A stretch of 64,000 bases of DNA from an uncultured Bacilli bacterium (GTDB lineage: Bacteria; Bacillota_I; Bacilli_A; RFN20; CAG-288): positions 741,671 to 805,670 of the forward strand of contig CALVMW010000001.1 in the NCBI GenBank assembly GCA_944349335.1. Reading direction: 5' to 3'. A program made the position numbers and the translations under genes. Below, piece by piece: positions 1 to 8,253 of the stretch. The first letter of the stretch is position 1, and every line of letters begins with the position of its first letter. The notes below the pieces were generated by a model. The model had not been told where the DNA came from. It searched no databases and saw only the letters and a program-made list of their open reading frames with translations.

Positions 1-1755
1 TTATTTATCGCGAATAAACTTATCGAGAATGATGAAGCTGTTTTAGCTCAATATTCTGATTATGAAGAGATGAGGGATAAAATTTTAGATGATAATAATA
101 TTCAGGATCGTTCGCAGTTAGAAAATACAATTACTGATGGAATTTATAATTATATTGATGAAAACCTTTATCCTGTTTATCACAAATCTATAAACGCTCC
201 TAAAAGAAGTTTTTCTGATCGAGTAGATAAGATATTGACTAATAGATTTTTAGGTTTACCTATCTTTGCTTTAGTCATGTTTTTAATCTTCTGCCTTGTC
301 TTTAATACTGACTTCCTTTTCATGGGAGCGATGGGATTACAACCTATAAGACCTTTCTTTGAAGATGCAGAACCAGGTATGCCATCTTTAGGTATAGTTC
401 TGCAAGATTTATTAGACTGGTTACTTAATGGTTTATTATTAGACAGTATAAGCACAGGACTTGCGTCAATTAATTCTCCAGCGTGGCTAACATCTTTATT
501 GTGTGATGGTATTTTAGCTTCTGTGTTTGCTGTTGTTACTTTTTTACCTCTTATTGTTTTACTTGAGTTATTTATTCAGATATTAGAGAACTCAGGCTAT
601 ATGGCAAGAGTTGCGTTTACTTTTGATAGATTATTAAGAAGATTTGGTATTTCTGGAAAATGTGTTGTTCCTTTAATTTCCTGCTTCGGATGCGCTGTTC
701 CTGGTATCATGGGAACAAGAACTATAGATAGTAAAAGAGAAAGAGTATTAACTATTTCTTTAACTCCTTTCTTCGCTTGTGGAGCTAAACTTCCTATTTT
801 CTTAGGTATTGGAACTTCGATTATTCAAGAGATATCTGGTGGTGTTTTACAAGGTGGTGTTGTTGCTTTCATCATGTATTTTGTTGGTATAATCGGTGCT
901 ATTATCGCTGGTTTCTTCTCTAATGAGTTTATTATTCAGGGTAAATCTTCACCTTTTATCATGGAATTCCCGCCTTATATGGTTCCACAAGCTAAATCAG
1001 TCGGTTTAGCCATGTGGCAAGAAACTAAACGTTTCCTCACTCGTGCTGGAACAATTATCGCTTTGATGTCTGCCTTGCTTTGGTTTTTACAAACATTTAC
1101 TTGGTCATGGGAAATGGTTCCTATGATTGAAGTAAATGGTGAAGAGGTTGCAGATATTTCATCTTCTATCTTGGCTTCTATCGGTTCATTCATTCAACCT
1201 GTATTTTATCCTTTAGGCTTTGCCCATGCTGCTGATGGTTGGAAATATGTTGTTTCAGCTATCACAGGTTTAGTTGCTAAAGAACAAGTTGTTGGTACGA
1301 TGGAAAGTTTAAATATCTTAAATGCAACTTCAATTACTATCCCGGCAGCTTTCTCTTTCTTAATTTTCAATCTCTATACTTTCCCCTGTGTCGCTGCTAT
1401 GTCTGCTGCTAAGGCTGAATTAGGTGAAAAACGTAATTTCCGTTATGTCATGATCTTCTGGTTAGTTTCTTCCTATGTTGTTTCTGCTTTCGCTTATGGT
1501 GTCGGTTCTTTATCCTTAATTGGAACTTCCGCTTTCGGAACACTTGAACTAGTAATGTCTATTATTGCAGCTGTAATCTTAGTTAGCTTGATCACTCTCT
1601 TGATTCTTAATTACCTCAGCATTAAAAAGAAAAATCATCCTTTACGTTTAATTAAGTTTAATATTGAAGATAAAGATGCTGAATTTATTGAGAATATTTA
1701 TGCCGCTAGTAGAAAAGTAACTAAGAAAAAGGTAAGACATTCTTGCTGTAATTGA
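1..1755 (+). CDS. feoB: Ferrous iron transporter FeoB, C-terminal part (cut by window start)
   Basis: The frame is open from base 1, so the N-terminal GTPase domain lies upstream of the window. What remains (about 584 residues) is the end of the cytoplasmic helical domain and the whole membrane part. FeoB imports Fe(II) across the cytoplasmic membrane using GTP. The two paired pore motifs are visible: CFGCAVPGIMGTRT (from nt 682) and PFFACGAKLPIF (about nt 766-803), each with a conserved Cys, preceded by NSGYMARVAF. Several further hydrophobic segments run to about nt 1620. The C-terminus is basic and ends in two Cys. No feoA or feoC is seen downstream; a strong terminator follows at 1794. 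Ferritin at 13794 could store the imported iron (inference). ATG at nt 70 is internal, not the start. Confidence 0.95.
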   Translation, partial: LFIANKLIENDEAVLAQYSDYEEMRDKILDDNNIQDRSQLENTITDGIYNYIDENLYPVYHKSINAPKRSFSDRVDKILTNRFLGLPIFALVMFLIFCLVFNTDFLFMGAMGLQPIRPFFEDAEPGMPSLGIVLQDLLDWLLNGLLLDSISTGLASINSPAWLTSLLCDGILASVFAVVTFLPLIVLLELFIQILENSGYMARVAFTFDRLLRRFGISGKCVVPLISCFGCAVPGIMGTRTIDSKRERVLTISLTPFFACGAKLPIFLGIGTSIIQEISGGVLQGGVVAFIMYFVGIIGAIIAGFFSNEFIIQGKSSPFIMEFPPYMVPQAKSVGLAMWQETKRFLTRAGTIIALMSALLWFLQTFTWSWEMVPMIEVNGEEVADISSSILASIGSFIQPVFYPLGFAHAADGWKYVVSAITGLVAKEQVVGTMESLNILNATSITIPAAFSFLIFNLYTFPCVAAMSAAKAELGEKRNFRYVMIFWLVSSYVVSAFAYGVGSLSLIGTSAFGTLELVMSIIAAVILVSLITLLILNYLSIKKKNHPLRLIKFNIEDKDAEFIENIYAASRKVTKKKVRHSCCN

Positions 1756-1793
1756 TGTGTCATTAATTTCTATTCTATACATTTGATCTCCAG

Positions 1794-1843
1794 AAAAAGA
1801 GAGTTTATATTCTTTTCTAAAAAGGTATTGAACTCTCTTTTTT
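1794..1843 (+). terminator. Rho-independent terminator after feoB
   Basis: A perfect 12-bp stem (1794-1805 with 1831-1842) is followed by T residues. It lies 39 bases after the feoB stop and ends that transcript. Confidence 0.85.
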
Positions 1844-1858
1844 CATCATTTTTCCCTG

Positions 1859-1887
1859 TTGACTTTTTCTAATTTACATGGTATTTT
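1859..1887 (+). promoter_or_regulatory. Possible promoter between two terminators
   Basis: TTGACT (1859-1864), a 17-base gap and TATTTT (1882-1887) resemble a sigma-70 type promoter. A transcript from here would run straight into the terminator at 1950-1983, giving an RNA of roughly 85-90 nt unless it reads through into the Nudix gene. The -10 match is weak. Confidence 0.3.
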
Positions 1888-1949
1888 TGAAATGGTAAAA
1901 AACCTTTTAAAAAGATAATAAATTCTAACATAAAAATTCCTTTTGCTCT

Positions 1950-1983
1950 CTCCACTATATCCTCGATATAGTGGAGTTTTTTA
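1950..1983 (+). terminator. Second hairpin terminator, just upstream of the Nudix gene
   Basis: An 11-bp stem (1950-1960 with 1966-1976) with a 5-base loop is followed by a run of seven T. It lies 24 bases before the Nudix ATG and after feoB's own terminator. It is either a back-up terminator or an attenuator. A TATAAT at 1984-1989 directly after it could be the -10 of the Nudix promoter. Confidence 0.75.
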
Positions 1984-2006
1984 TATAATAGAAGAGAGGT
2001 GAAAAT

Positions 2007-2432
2007 ATGAATCAAGAATATAGTTATGGTGCAGTTATATATAAAAAAGAAAATGAACTTTTTTATCTTATAGAACATATGACTTTAGGACATTATTCTC
2101 TTCCTAAGGGACATATTGAAAAGGGAGAGAGTCCAGAAGAATGTGCAATAAGAGAAATAAAAGAAGAATTGGGATTAGATGTTAATTTAGATACTTCTTT
2201 TTCTCATACGATCACATATTCCCCTAAACCTGGAGTTATAAAAGATGTTACTTTTTATTTAGCAACTGTTAAAGATGGTAATCTTGTTACTCAAAAAGAA
2301 GAAGTATTAGAAGCGATGTATTTAAATTATGAAGAAGCTTTAAAAATTTTAACTCATGATTCTGATAAAGAAACTTTAAGAGCTTGTAATTCATTTTTAC
2401 AACGAAAGTTGAAATATCGTAATTCAATATAA
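2007..2432 (+). CDS. Nudix hydrolase, Ap4A-hydrolase-like
   Basis: This 141-residue protein carries a complete Nudix box at residues 35-57: G35, E41, R49-E50, E53-E54, G56, matching GX5EX7REUXEEXGU. The Nudix glutamates bind the Mg2+ used to cut nucleoside diphosphate-linked substrates. The N-terminal GAVIYKK strand and the LPKGHIEKGE entry into the box are typical of bis(5'-nucleosyl)-tetraphosphatases (Ap4A hydrolases), and the length fits that group. The substrate is inferred from this resemblance only; other housekeeping Nudix roles are possible. The start ATG has a Shine-Dalgarno AGAGGTGA at 1995-2002. The gene stands alone between a terminator hairpin and the maltodextrin operon promoter. 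Confidence 0.88.
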   Translation: MNQEYSYGAVIYKKENELFYLIEHMTLGHYSLPKGHIEKGESPEECAIREIKEELGLDVNLDTSFSHTITYSPKPGVIKDVTFYLATVKDGNLVTQKEEVLEAMYLNYEEALKILTHDSDKETLRACNSFLQRKLKYRNSI

Positions 2433-2640
2433 ATTAAATTTTTTGAGTGTTTCGGACTATTGTCAAGTTTAAATTGTAAAATTTATAAGAACAGATTTCA
2501 CTGAGTTGTTATTAATAATATGTTTTTACTTAATATGTAAATAATTATTAAATACATATTATATTATAGTTAAAAATGCCTTATTTTAGTTTTGTCTCTA
2601 TTTAGTCTCTTTTTATTTTCATTAAATTATAAAAAAAAGT
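2433..2640. other. AT-rich spacer without a gene
   Basis: No supported ORF and no clear terminator for the Nudix gene. The only structure noted is an inverted repeat of 8 bases, AATATGTA at 2532-2539 and TACATATT at 2553-2560, made almost wholly of A and T. Confidence 0.6.
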
Positions 2641-2681
2641 ATTGCTTTTATTTTTTCGATGATATAATGTAAGCGGTATCA
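2640..2681 (+). promoter_or_regulatory. Promoter with overlapping cre/LacI-type operator for the maltodextrin operon
   Basis: An extended -10 element TGATATAAT lies at 2660-2668, with a weak -35 (TATTGC 2640-2645, gap 17). Starting on the last base of the -10, TGTAAGCGGTATCA (2668-2681) matches the catabolite-response consensus TGWAANCGNTNWCA at every defined position. A repressor bound there would block the promoter. CcpA or a MalR-like LacI protein could be the ligand; neither gene is in the window. Confidence 0.75.
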
Positions 2682-2757
2682 GATAGGTGAATGTTTTGAA
2701 ATCAATTCATGAAACCTATTTTTTCTTTACTCTTATCGGAGAAAGAAATTTGATACT
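2675..2757 (+). promoter_or_regulatory. Candidate structured 5' leader, compact three-way junction
   Basis: Downstream of the predicted start of transcription three stems abut. P1 is 2676-2681 with 2751-2756. P2 is 2683-2688 with 2714-2719, extended by 2688-2692 with 2705-2709. P3 is 2722-2732 with 2739-2748 and one bulged A. Junction strands are only one or two bases long. It matches no riboswitch I recognise (not purine, TPP or SAM). The stems are AU-rich and no terminator follows, so any control would act on translation or RNA stability. Confidence 0.4.
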
Positions 2758-2792
2758 AAATGGCTTACATCCATTCATTTAGGAGGAAAAAA

Positions 2793-4106
2793 ATGAAAAA
2801 AGCTATTAAGTTTTTATCAGTTATGTCGTTATGTTTATTAGGTTTAGCCTCTTGTGGTGAAACCTCATCTACATCAGTAGGTGGTGGAGGATCAAATGCT
2901 TCTACTTCTACCGGTGGTGGTCAAGCACAACAGGATACTATTGTTGTCTCTTGCCCTGTTGAGAAAACTGACTTTATGAGAGAGCAAGCTGAAAAATTCT
3001 TAACTGACAATTCTCTTACTTCCCAGTACACCATCCAAATCGTTAACAATGCTGAAGGTGATGTCCAGAAGAATATCTCTGATTGGACAGCTGCTTCTGC
3101 TCCTGATGTTTACGCTTTCGCTTCTGATCAACAACCTACACTTATGAGAGCTGGTGCTTTAGCTACTGTTCCTACAACTTTTGCTAATACTCTTACACAA
3201 GAGCTTACACCTGCTGCTATTGAATCAGTCACTTTAGCTAATGGTAACATGTTTGGTTATCCTTATACTGGCGATAACGGTTACTTCTTATACTACAATA
3301 CTGATTATGTTTCTGAAGATGAAGTCGATACAATGGATCATCTTCTTGCCGCTTTAGAAGAGCATGATGTTCAACTCCAGTACTGCTTAAAAGAAGCTTG
3401 GTATGGTGCTGGTTTAATGTTCACATTTGGAGCTCAGTATACAATCAACTATAACGATACTGGTGATGAAGTTGTTTCTATTAATGCTGACTTCAATACC
3501 GATAAAGGTTATAAAGCTGGTAAAGCTATGTATGATCTTGCTCATAATCCTAACGTTTTCTCTAACTGCTTATCTAGTGAACAGAATGCCCCTGTTGCTG
3601 AAAATAACTTAGGTGCTGTTATTACTGGTTCTTGGAACTACGACGCCTTTAATGAAGCTACTGGTGGTAAATTAAAAGCTGCTAAATTACCGACAGTTAC
3701 AGTTGATGGTGAGACAGCTAACCTTTCTTCTTTCTTAGGCTATAAGATTTATGGTGTCAACCCTCAGAAATCTTCTGGTAATACTGCTCGTCTTTCTGTT
3801 TTACATCAATTAGCTAACTATCTTGTCTCTGCTCCTGTTCAAACTGCTTTCTATGAAGAGTTTGGCAGCTCTCCTTGTAACTTACAATCTCTTGAAGATT
3901 GTGCCGATGCTATGGCTGAAGATACTTCTGTCTTAGCTTTAAGTGCTCAAGCTGAATTTGCTTTCCCGCAGGTTGCTGTTCCTTCTTCTGTTTGGACTTC
4001 TGCTCAGACTCTCTACACAACACTCTTAGAGTGTGATGGTTCTGATGCTGCTATTAAAGCTGCTGTTGATACATACAACGACGCTTTAATTAATAGTCAA
4101 GTCTAA
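2793..4106 (+). CDS. Extracellular sugar-binding lipoprotein (MalE-like)
   Basis: Solute-binding component of a maltodextrin-type ABC importer, anchored outside the membrane by lipid. The start is taken as the ATG at 2793, six bases after AGGAGG (2781-2786); an in-frame ATG at 2760 has no ribosome site and would put charged residues before the signal. The signal peptide ends in the lipobox LASC with C21 as the lipidated residue, followed by a Gly/Ser/Thr-rich linker to about residue 45. The mature part has the layout of family 1 binding proteins (437 residues in all), including the GYPYTGDNGYFLYYNTD strand. Permease genes and an amylase follow, which is the basis for predicting alpha-glucans as ligand. 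Confidence 0.88.
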   Translation: MKKAIKFLSVMSLCLLGLASCGETSSTSVGGGGSNASTSTGGGQAQQDTIVVSCPVEKTDFMREQAEKFLTDNSLTSQYTIQIVNNAEGDVQKNISDWTAASAPDVYAFASDQQPTLMRAGALATVPTTFANTLTQELTPAAIESVTLANGNMFGYPYTGDNGYFLYYNTDYVSEDEVDTMDHLLAALEEHDVQLQYCLKEAWYGAGLMFTFGAQYTINYNDTGDEVVSINADFNTDKGYKAGKAMYDLAHNPNVFSNCLSSEQNAPVAENNLGAVITGSWNYDAFNEATGGKLKAAKLPTVTVDGETANLSSFLGYKIYGVNPQKSSGNTARLSVLHQLANYLVSAPVQTAFYEEFGSSPCNLQSLEDCADAMAEDTSVLALSAQAEFAFPQVAVPSSVWTSAQTLYTTLLECDGSDAAIKAAVDTYNDALINSQV

Positions 4107-4132
4107 TCTGATATAACTAATTTAATCGATTT

Positions 4133-4159
4133 ATGTAGGGTGGATTTTCCACCCTACAT
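4133..4159 (+). terminator. Strong intercistronic hairpin between binding protein and permease genes
   Basis: A perfect 12-bp stem (4133-4144 with 4148-4159) with a 3-base loop is followed by only a short T-rich tail. Such hairpins between a binding-protein gene and its permeases usually protect the upstream mRNA and cut read-through, so that more binding protein is made. Confidence 0.7.
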
Positions 4160-4186
4160 TTATTAGTTAGAGAAAGGAAGCATATC

Positions 4187-5764
4187 ATGGCTCAGAATGA
4201 TGTTGTCTTACAGAGTAAGCTCGAATACCTATCTCTAAATAAGGGTCAAAGGATACTTTATAAAATAGGTCACTTCTTCAAGAATACCCCTAAAGCTATC
4301 GGAAGATTCTTCTCGCGTATTCCTTCGAAAACGCGTAAAAAAGGTGCTGAAGTAGTTAGTGTCTTTAGAACAATCTCTGATGCAGCTAGATTCGGTGATA
4401 TATTCACACGAATTTCTTTTTTTGTTATGGGCTTCGGTCTCTTTTTTAGACATCAGATGATAAGAGGTTTTCTTTATTTTCTTTATGAGATTATCTTTAT
4501 TGTCTTTATGATTTTCGTCGGCGGCAGCGCCTTAACTCACTTAGCTAGTTTTGGTCAAGTCGGTTCGATGGTTTACACAATCGTTGATGATGCGACGATG
4601 ATGGATATTGAGACTACTGTTTTATTTGATAACTCTTTTACAATTTTACTTTATTCAATAATTACGATACTTTTAATCTTAGTTTTAGCTTTTTTATGGT
4701 ATAACCAACTTAGAGATTCAATTAAGCTTCAAAGGATGAGCTATATCGGTAAAACTGCTTCTGATAAAGCAACTTTAAAGAATGTTTTTGATAAAAGTTA
4801 TAGCAAAACTTTACTATTTATCCCAACTGTAGGTTTAGTTTTATTTACTATTATTCCTTTGATTATTGTCGTTTTGATAGCTTTTACTGATTACAATTCT
4901 AATCATTTAACTCCGGCTAGACTTATTGATTGGATCGGTTTATACAATTTCGAGATGATTTTCGCATCTACTGGAACATCAAATTCTTCTGTTCTATTAG
5001 AGGTTTTTGGTCAAGTTTTACTTTGGACTTTGGTTTGGGCTTTCTTTGCTACTTTCTCTAATTATTTCTTAGGTATGATTGTCGCTATGATTATCAATAC
5101 TAAAGGAATCAAACTTAAAAAATTATGGAGAACAGTTTTAATTACAACGATCGCTGTTCCACAATTTATTTCTTTAATGTTGATGTCAAATATGTTTTCT
5201 TTGCAAGGACCTATCAACGGATTATTGCAGTCTTTTGGATGGATCACCGAAAGTATTCCGTGGTTTACTGATGAATGGTTAGCGAGAGTAATGATCATTG
5301 TTATCAATACATGGGTAGGTATTCCTTATACTATGCTTATCTGTACTGGTTTACTTATGAATATTCCTGATGATTTATATGAATCAGCGAAGATTGATGG
5401 TGCTTCACCTGTAAAAACATATATGAAGATCACTCTTCCTTATATGCTTTTTGTTACTACTCCTTATCTTATTTCACAATTTGTTGGTAATATTAATAAC
5501 TTTAATGTTATTTACTTATTAACAAATGGAGGACCTTCTTTCACTTATTCTGGTTCTAATATCCCTTATCAGGTTGTCGGTACTAATGTCGGTAAAACTG
5601 ACTTACTTATCACCTGGATCTATAAGATGACAAAAGATTCTGTCAATAAAGATTATGGTATGGCTGCTGTTTTAGGTATTATCATCTTCGTAGTCGTCGC
5701 CTTCTTCTCCTTAATATTCTATAACCACAGTAATTCTGTAAAGAACGAGGAGGATTTCCAATGA
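4187..5764 (+). CDS. Sugar ABC transporter permease (MalF-like)
   Basis: Inner-membrane subunit of the maltodextrin-type importer. The coupling loop that docks on the ATPase is clear at about residues 399-415 (ESAKIDGASPVKTYMKITLP), matching the EAA motif. The protein has 525 residues, longer than the ~290-300 of simple sugar permeases. The extra N-terminal part (residues 1 to ~200) holds a basic cytoplasmic stretch and hydrophobic segments near residues 85-120 and 145-170, before the canonical core starting about residue 205. MalF of enterobacteria is also long but by a periplasmic loop, so the extension here is not obviously the same thing. Shine-Dalgarno AAGGAAG lies at 4174-4180. The stop overlaps the next start (ATGA). 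Confidence 0.9.
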   Translation: MAQNDVVLQSKLEYLSLNKGQRILYKIGHFFKNTPKAIGRFFSRIPSKTRKKGAEVVSVFRTISDAARFGDIFTRISFFVMGFGLFFRHQMIRGFLYFLYEIIFIVFMIFVGGSALTHLASFGQVGSMVYTIVDDATMMDIETTVLFDNSFTILLYSIITILLILVLAFLWYNQLRDSIKLQRMSYIGKTASDKATLKNVFDKSYSKTLLFIPTVGLVLFTIIPLIIVVLIAFTDYNSNHLTPARLIDWIGLYNFEMIFASTGTSNSSVLLEVFGQVLLWTLVWAFFATFSNYFLGMIVAMIINTKGIKLKKLWRTVLITTIAVPQFISLMLMSNMFSLQGPINGLLQSFGWITESIPWFTDEWLARVMIIVINTWVGIPYTMLICTGLLMNIPDDLYESAKIDGASPVKTYMKITLPYMLFVTTPYLISQFVGNINNFNVIYLLTNGGPSFTYSGSNIPYQVVGTNVGKTDLLITWIYKMTKDSVNKDYGMAAVLGIIIFVVVAFFSLIFYNHSNSVKNEEDFQ

Positions 5765-6624
5765 GTAATACAAAAACTCATTATCGTTCACATAAAAGAG
5801 CGATATTGACTAGAAATATCATCATTTATATTTTCTTGATTGTTTTATCAATAGTCTGGTTAGTTCCTTTCTTCTTCTTGATTATGCAATCTTTATCTTC
5901 AATCTATAATCCGATGGTCTTTATTCCTTCTAGTTATACTTTCCAGAATTATGTTAATCTCTTTACAGATACTACATTCCCATTCTGGAGATGGTGGATT
6001 AATACTTTTGTTATCGCTTTAGTTACTACGATTTTCCAAACTGTATTTGTTTTAGGTAGCGCCTATGCCTTCTCACGTCTACGTTTTAAACTTCGTCAAG
6101 CTTATATGAAGCTTATTCTTATCATCGGTATGTTCCCTTCATTCCTTTCGATGATCGTTATTTACTTTGTTTTGCAGCTTGTCGGACTTGAATCTAATAT
6201 TTATTCTTTAATTATTATTAATGTTGCCGGCTCTGTCTGTTCTTATTATATTGCTAAAGGTTTCTTTGATACTATTCCTCGGTCTCTTGATGAAGCGGCA
6301 ATGATTGATGGTGCTAATAAGAATACAATTTTCTTCCGTGTTATTATGCCTTTATCTAAGCCGATCGTTATCTACACTATCCTTATTTCCTTTACTGGTC
6401 CATGGGGAGAGTTTATGATGTCTAGTTACATCGCTGGCGGTAATGCTTTAAGTATGACAGTCGCTGTCGGTTTAAGGCAGATGATTACTCAAAATAACTT
6501 GACTACATTATTCCCGACTTTCTGCGCTGGTGGTGTTGTTGTCGCTATTCCGATTATGATCTTGTTCTTTGCATTACAGAAATACTATGTTGAAGGTATT
6601 ACTGGTGGAGCTGTCAAAGGATGA
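5761..6624 (+). CDS. Sugar ABC transporter permease (MalG-like)
   Basis: Second membrane subunit, pairing with the MalF-like protein. At 287 residues it is of normal length, with about six membrane segments. The EAA coupling loop DEAAMIDGANKNTIFFRV starts near residue 177 and is followed by the usual MPLSKP. The ATG overlaps the upstream stop in ATGA, so translation is probably coupled, as expected for two subunits needed in equal amounts. The C-terminus ends in a short ITGGAVKG tail typical of MalG proteins. Confidence 0.92.
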   Translation: MSNTKTHYRSHKRAILTRNIIIYIFLIVLSIVWLVPFFFLIMQSLSSIYNPMVFIPSSYTFQNYVNLFTDTTFPFWRWWINTFVIALVTTIFQTVFVLGSAYAFSRLRFKLRQAYMKLILIIGMFPSFLSMIVIYFVLQLVGLESNIYSLIIINVAGSVCSYYIAKGFFDTIPRSLDEAAMIDGANKNTIFFRVIMPLSKPIVIYTILISFTGPWGEFMMSSYIAGGNALSMTVAVGLRQMITQNNLTTLFPTFCAGGVVVAIPIMILFFALQKYYVEGITGGAVKG

Positions 6625-8252
6625 AAAAAGGACTACTACTTCTTTTATCTTTATCGCTTTTCTCCTGTTCTAGTCAATCATCTACTTTTCTTTCCTCAAC
6701 TGCTTTAGATGATTTTACTTTTCAAGATAAAGAGTTAAAAGAGAATATTATCGATGATAATTACCGCAATTATTATGAGATATTTGTCGCTTCTTTCGCT
6801 GATTCTAATGGTGATGGAATAGGTGATTTAGATGGCATAACAGCTAAAATACCATATTTAAGAGATATTGGATATACTGGTTTATGGCTTACTCCTATTT
6901 ATAAATCCTTGTCTTATCATAAGTATGATGTTGATGATTATTATGCTATTGATGAAGATTTTGGTACTTTTGAAGATTTAGATGAACTTATTAGAGAAGC
7001 TCATGCTAATGATATGAAAGTAATTCTTGATCTTCCTTTAAATCACACCGGACAATATAATGATCTTTTTAGTAAGGCGGTTTTAGCGCATAAAAAAGAA
7101 TTTGAAGGCGAAGAATTAACAGAAGAAGAGAAGATTTTTTCTTCTTTATATGTTTTTTACGATAGTTTAGAAGAAGCGCAGGCTTCTAATAATAAATATT
7201 ATCGTTGTGGCGCTAATGACTTTTATTATGAAGCTAACTTTTCTTCTAATATGCCTGAATTTAATTTTGAGAATGAGTATATTTATACTATCATCGATGA
7301 AATAACTTCGTATTATCAAGATTTAGGTATCGATGGTTTTAGATTAGATGCTGTTAAATATTTTGATATAAATAATACAGAAAATAATGTGAAAATTCTC
7401 TCTAGGATAAATGAAATAGTTAAATCTCATGATCCTGATGCTTATATTGTCGGTGAATGCTGGGATAACGAAATGACTATTTCTAATTATTATAAGAGCG
7501 GAATTGATTCTTTCTTCTATTTCCCTGGTTCTTCAGCTTTTGCAGGTAGTTATCTGTTATCTAATAATATGTCTCAAAATTATAAAAATAATTATTTAGA
7601 TGGTTTAAATTCTTTACTTTCGACTTCTGACCCTTATATTCCTGCTCCTTTTATTGATAATCACGATATGGGAAGAGCTTCTAAATCAGGTAGACAAGAT
7701 TTAACTAAATTCCAGTTAGGTCTTTTAGGTATGTCTAATGGTACTACTTTTACTTATTATGGTGATGAGATAGGTATGACAAGCCAAGGATCAGATGATC
7801 AGAATTATCGCACTCATTACTATTTTGATGATGAGACTCATGAATATGAATGTGATAATCCTAATAATGGTATTGAAGGTACTAAAGCATATGCTGGAGC
7901 TAATCAGCAGTTAGAAGACCCTAATTCGATTTTAAATTATGCTAAGAAGATAAATTTTTTACGCAATAGTTTTAAGAGTATCGCTAGAGGAAAATTAACT
8001 GCTCTTTCAAGCGAAGATGAGAAAATAAATGAAGATACTTCTACTCCTCTTTTGATCATCGATAAAGAGTATGAAGAAGAAAAGATTAAGATAGTTATTA
8101 ATTTTGCAGGATTAGATAATGATACTTATTTAGTTCCAGAAGGGTATGATGTTTGTAGCGTTGTTTTAGTTGATATAAATAATAAAGCTGAACTTCGGGG
8201 TGATGAGTTAACCTTGCCCCCTTATGCTATCGCTATCATGAAAGGAGAATGA
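6621..8252 (+). CDS. Extracellular GH13 alpha-amylase-type lipoprotein
   Basis: Hydrolyses alpha-1,4-glucans at the cell surface, feeding the importer encoded on either side. The signal peptide ends in the lipobox FSC (Cys16). All four GH13 regions are present: DLPLNHTG (region I), GFRLDAVKYFD with nucleophile D243 (region II), GECW with acid/base E279 (region III) and DNHD with D349 (region IV). FADSNGDGIGDLDG near residue 60 is the usual N-terminal signature of this family. After the barrel there is a short C-terminal beta domain (to residue 543). Subfamily and exact product pattern cannot be set from motifs. The start overlaps the malG-like stop (ATGA), which supports operon membership. 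Confidence 0.92.
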   Translation: MKKGLLLLLSLSLFSCSSQSSTFLSSTALDDFTFQDKELKENIIDDNYRNYYEIFVASFADSNGDGIGDLDGITAKIPYLRDIGYTGLWLTPIYKSLSYHKYDVDDYYAIDEDFGTFEDLDELIREAHANDMKVILDLPLNHTGQYNDLFSKAVLAHKKEFEGEELTEEEKIFSSLYVFYDSLEEAQASNNKYYRCGANDFYYEANFSSNMPEFNFENEYIYTIIDEITSYYQDLGIDGFRLDAVKYFDINNTENNVKILSRINEIVKSHDPDAYIVGECWDNEMTISNYYKSGIDSFFYFPGSSAFAGSYLLSNNMSQNYKNNYLDGLNSLLSTSDPYIPAPFIDNHDMGRASKSGRQDLTKFQLGLLGMSNGTTFTYYGDEIGMTSQGSDDQNYRTHYYFDDETHEYECDNPNNGIEGTKAYAGANQQLEDPNSILNYAKKINFLRNSFKSIARGKLTALSSEDEKINEDTSTPLLIIDKEYEEEKIKIVINFAGLDNDTYLVPEGYDVCSVVLVDINNKAELRGDELTLPPYAIAIMKGE

Positions 8253-8253
8253 T

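Noticed and set aside
1869-2078. 69-codon minus-strand ORF across the feoB/Nudix junction
   Set aside because: It runs through the terminator hairpin and into the Nudix start, has no ribosome site and consists largely of Ile/Phe/Leu from AT-rich DNA.
2532-2560. AT-only inverted repeat upstream of the maltodextrin promoter
   Set aside because: Eight base pairs almost wholly of A and T in a region of over 80% A/T are expected by chance; no T-run or known operator.
2687-2782. 31-codon GTG-start ORF in the maltodextrin leader whose stop overlaps the AGGAGG of the binding-protein gene
   Set aside because: Tempting as a leader peptide, but there is no ribosome site before the GTG and no codon bias that would suggest attenuation.
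5761-8252. Mycoplasma-type code (TGA = Trp)
   Set aside because: TGA ends many genes in ATGA overlaps with the next start, and Trp is encoded by TGG at conserved sites, so the standard bacterial code applies despite the Mollicutes-like AtpF.
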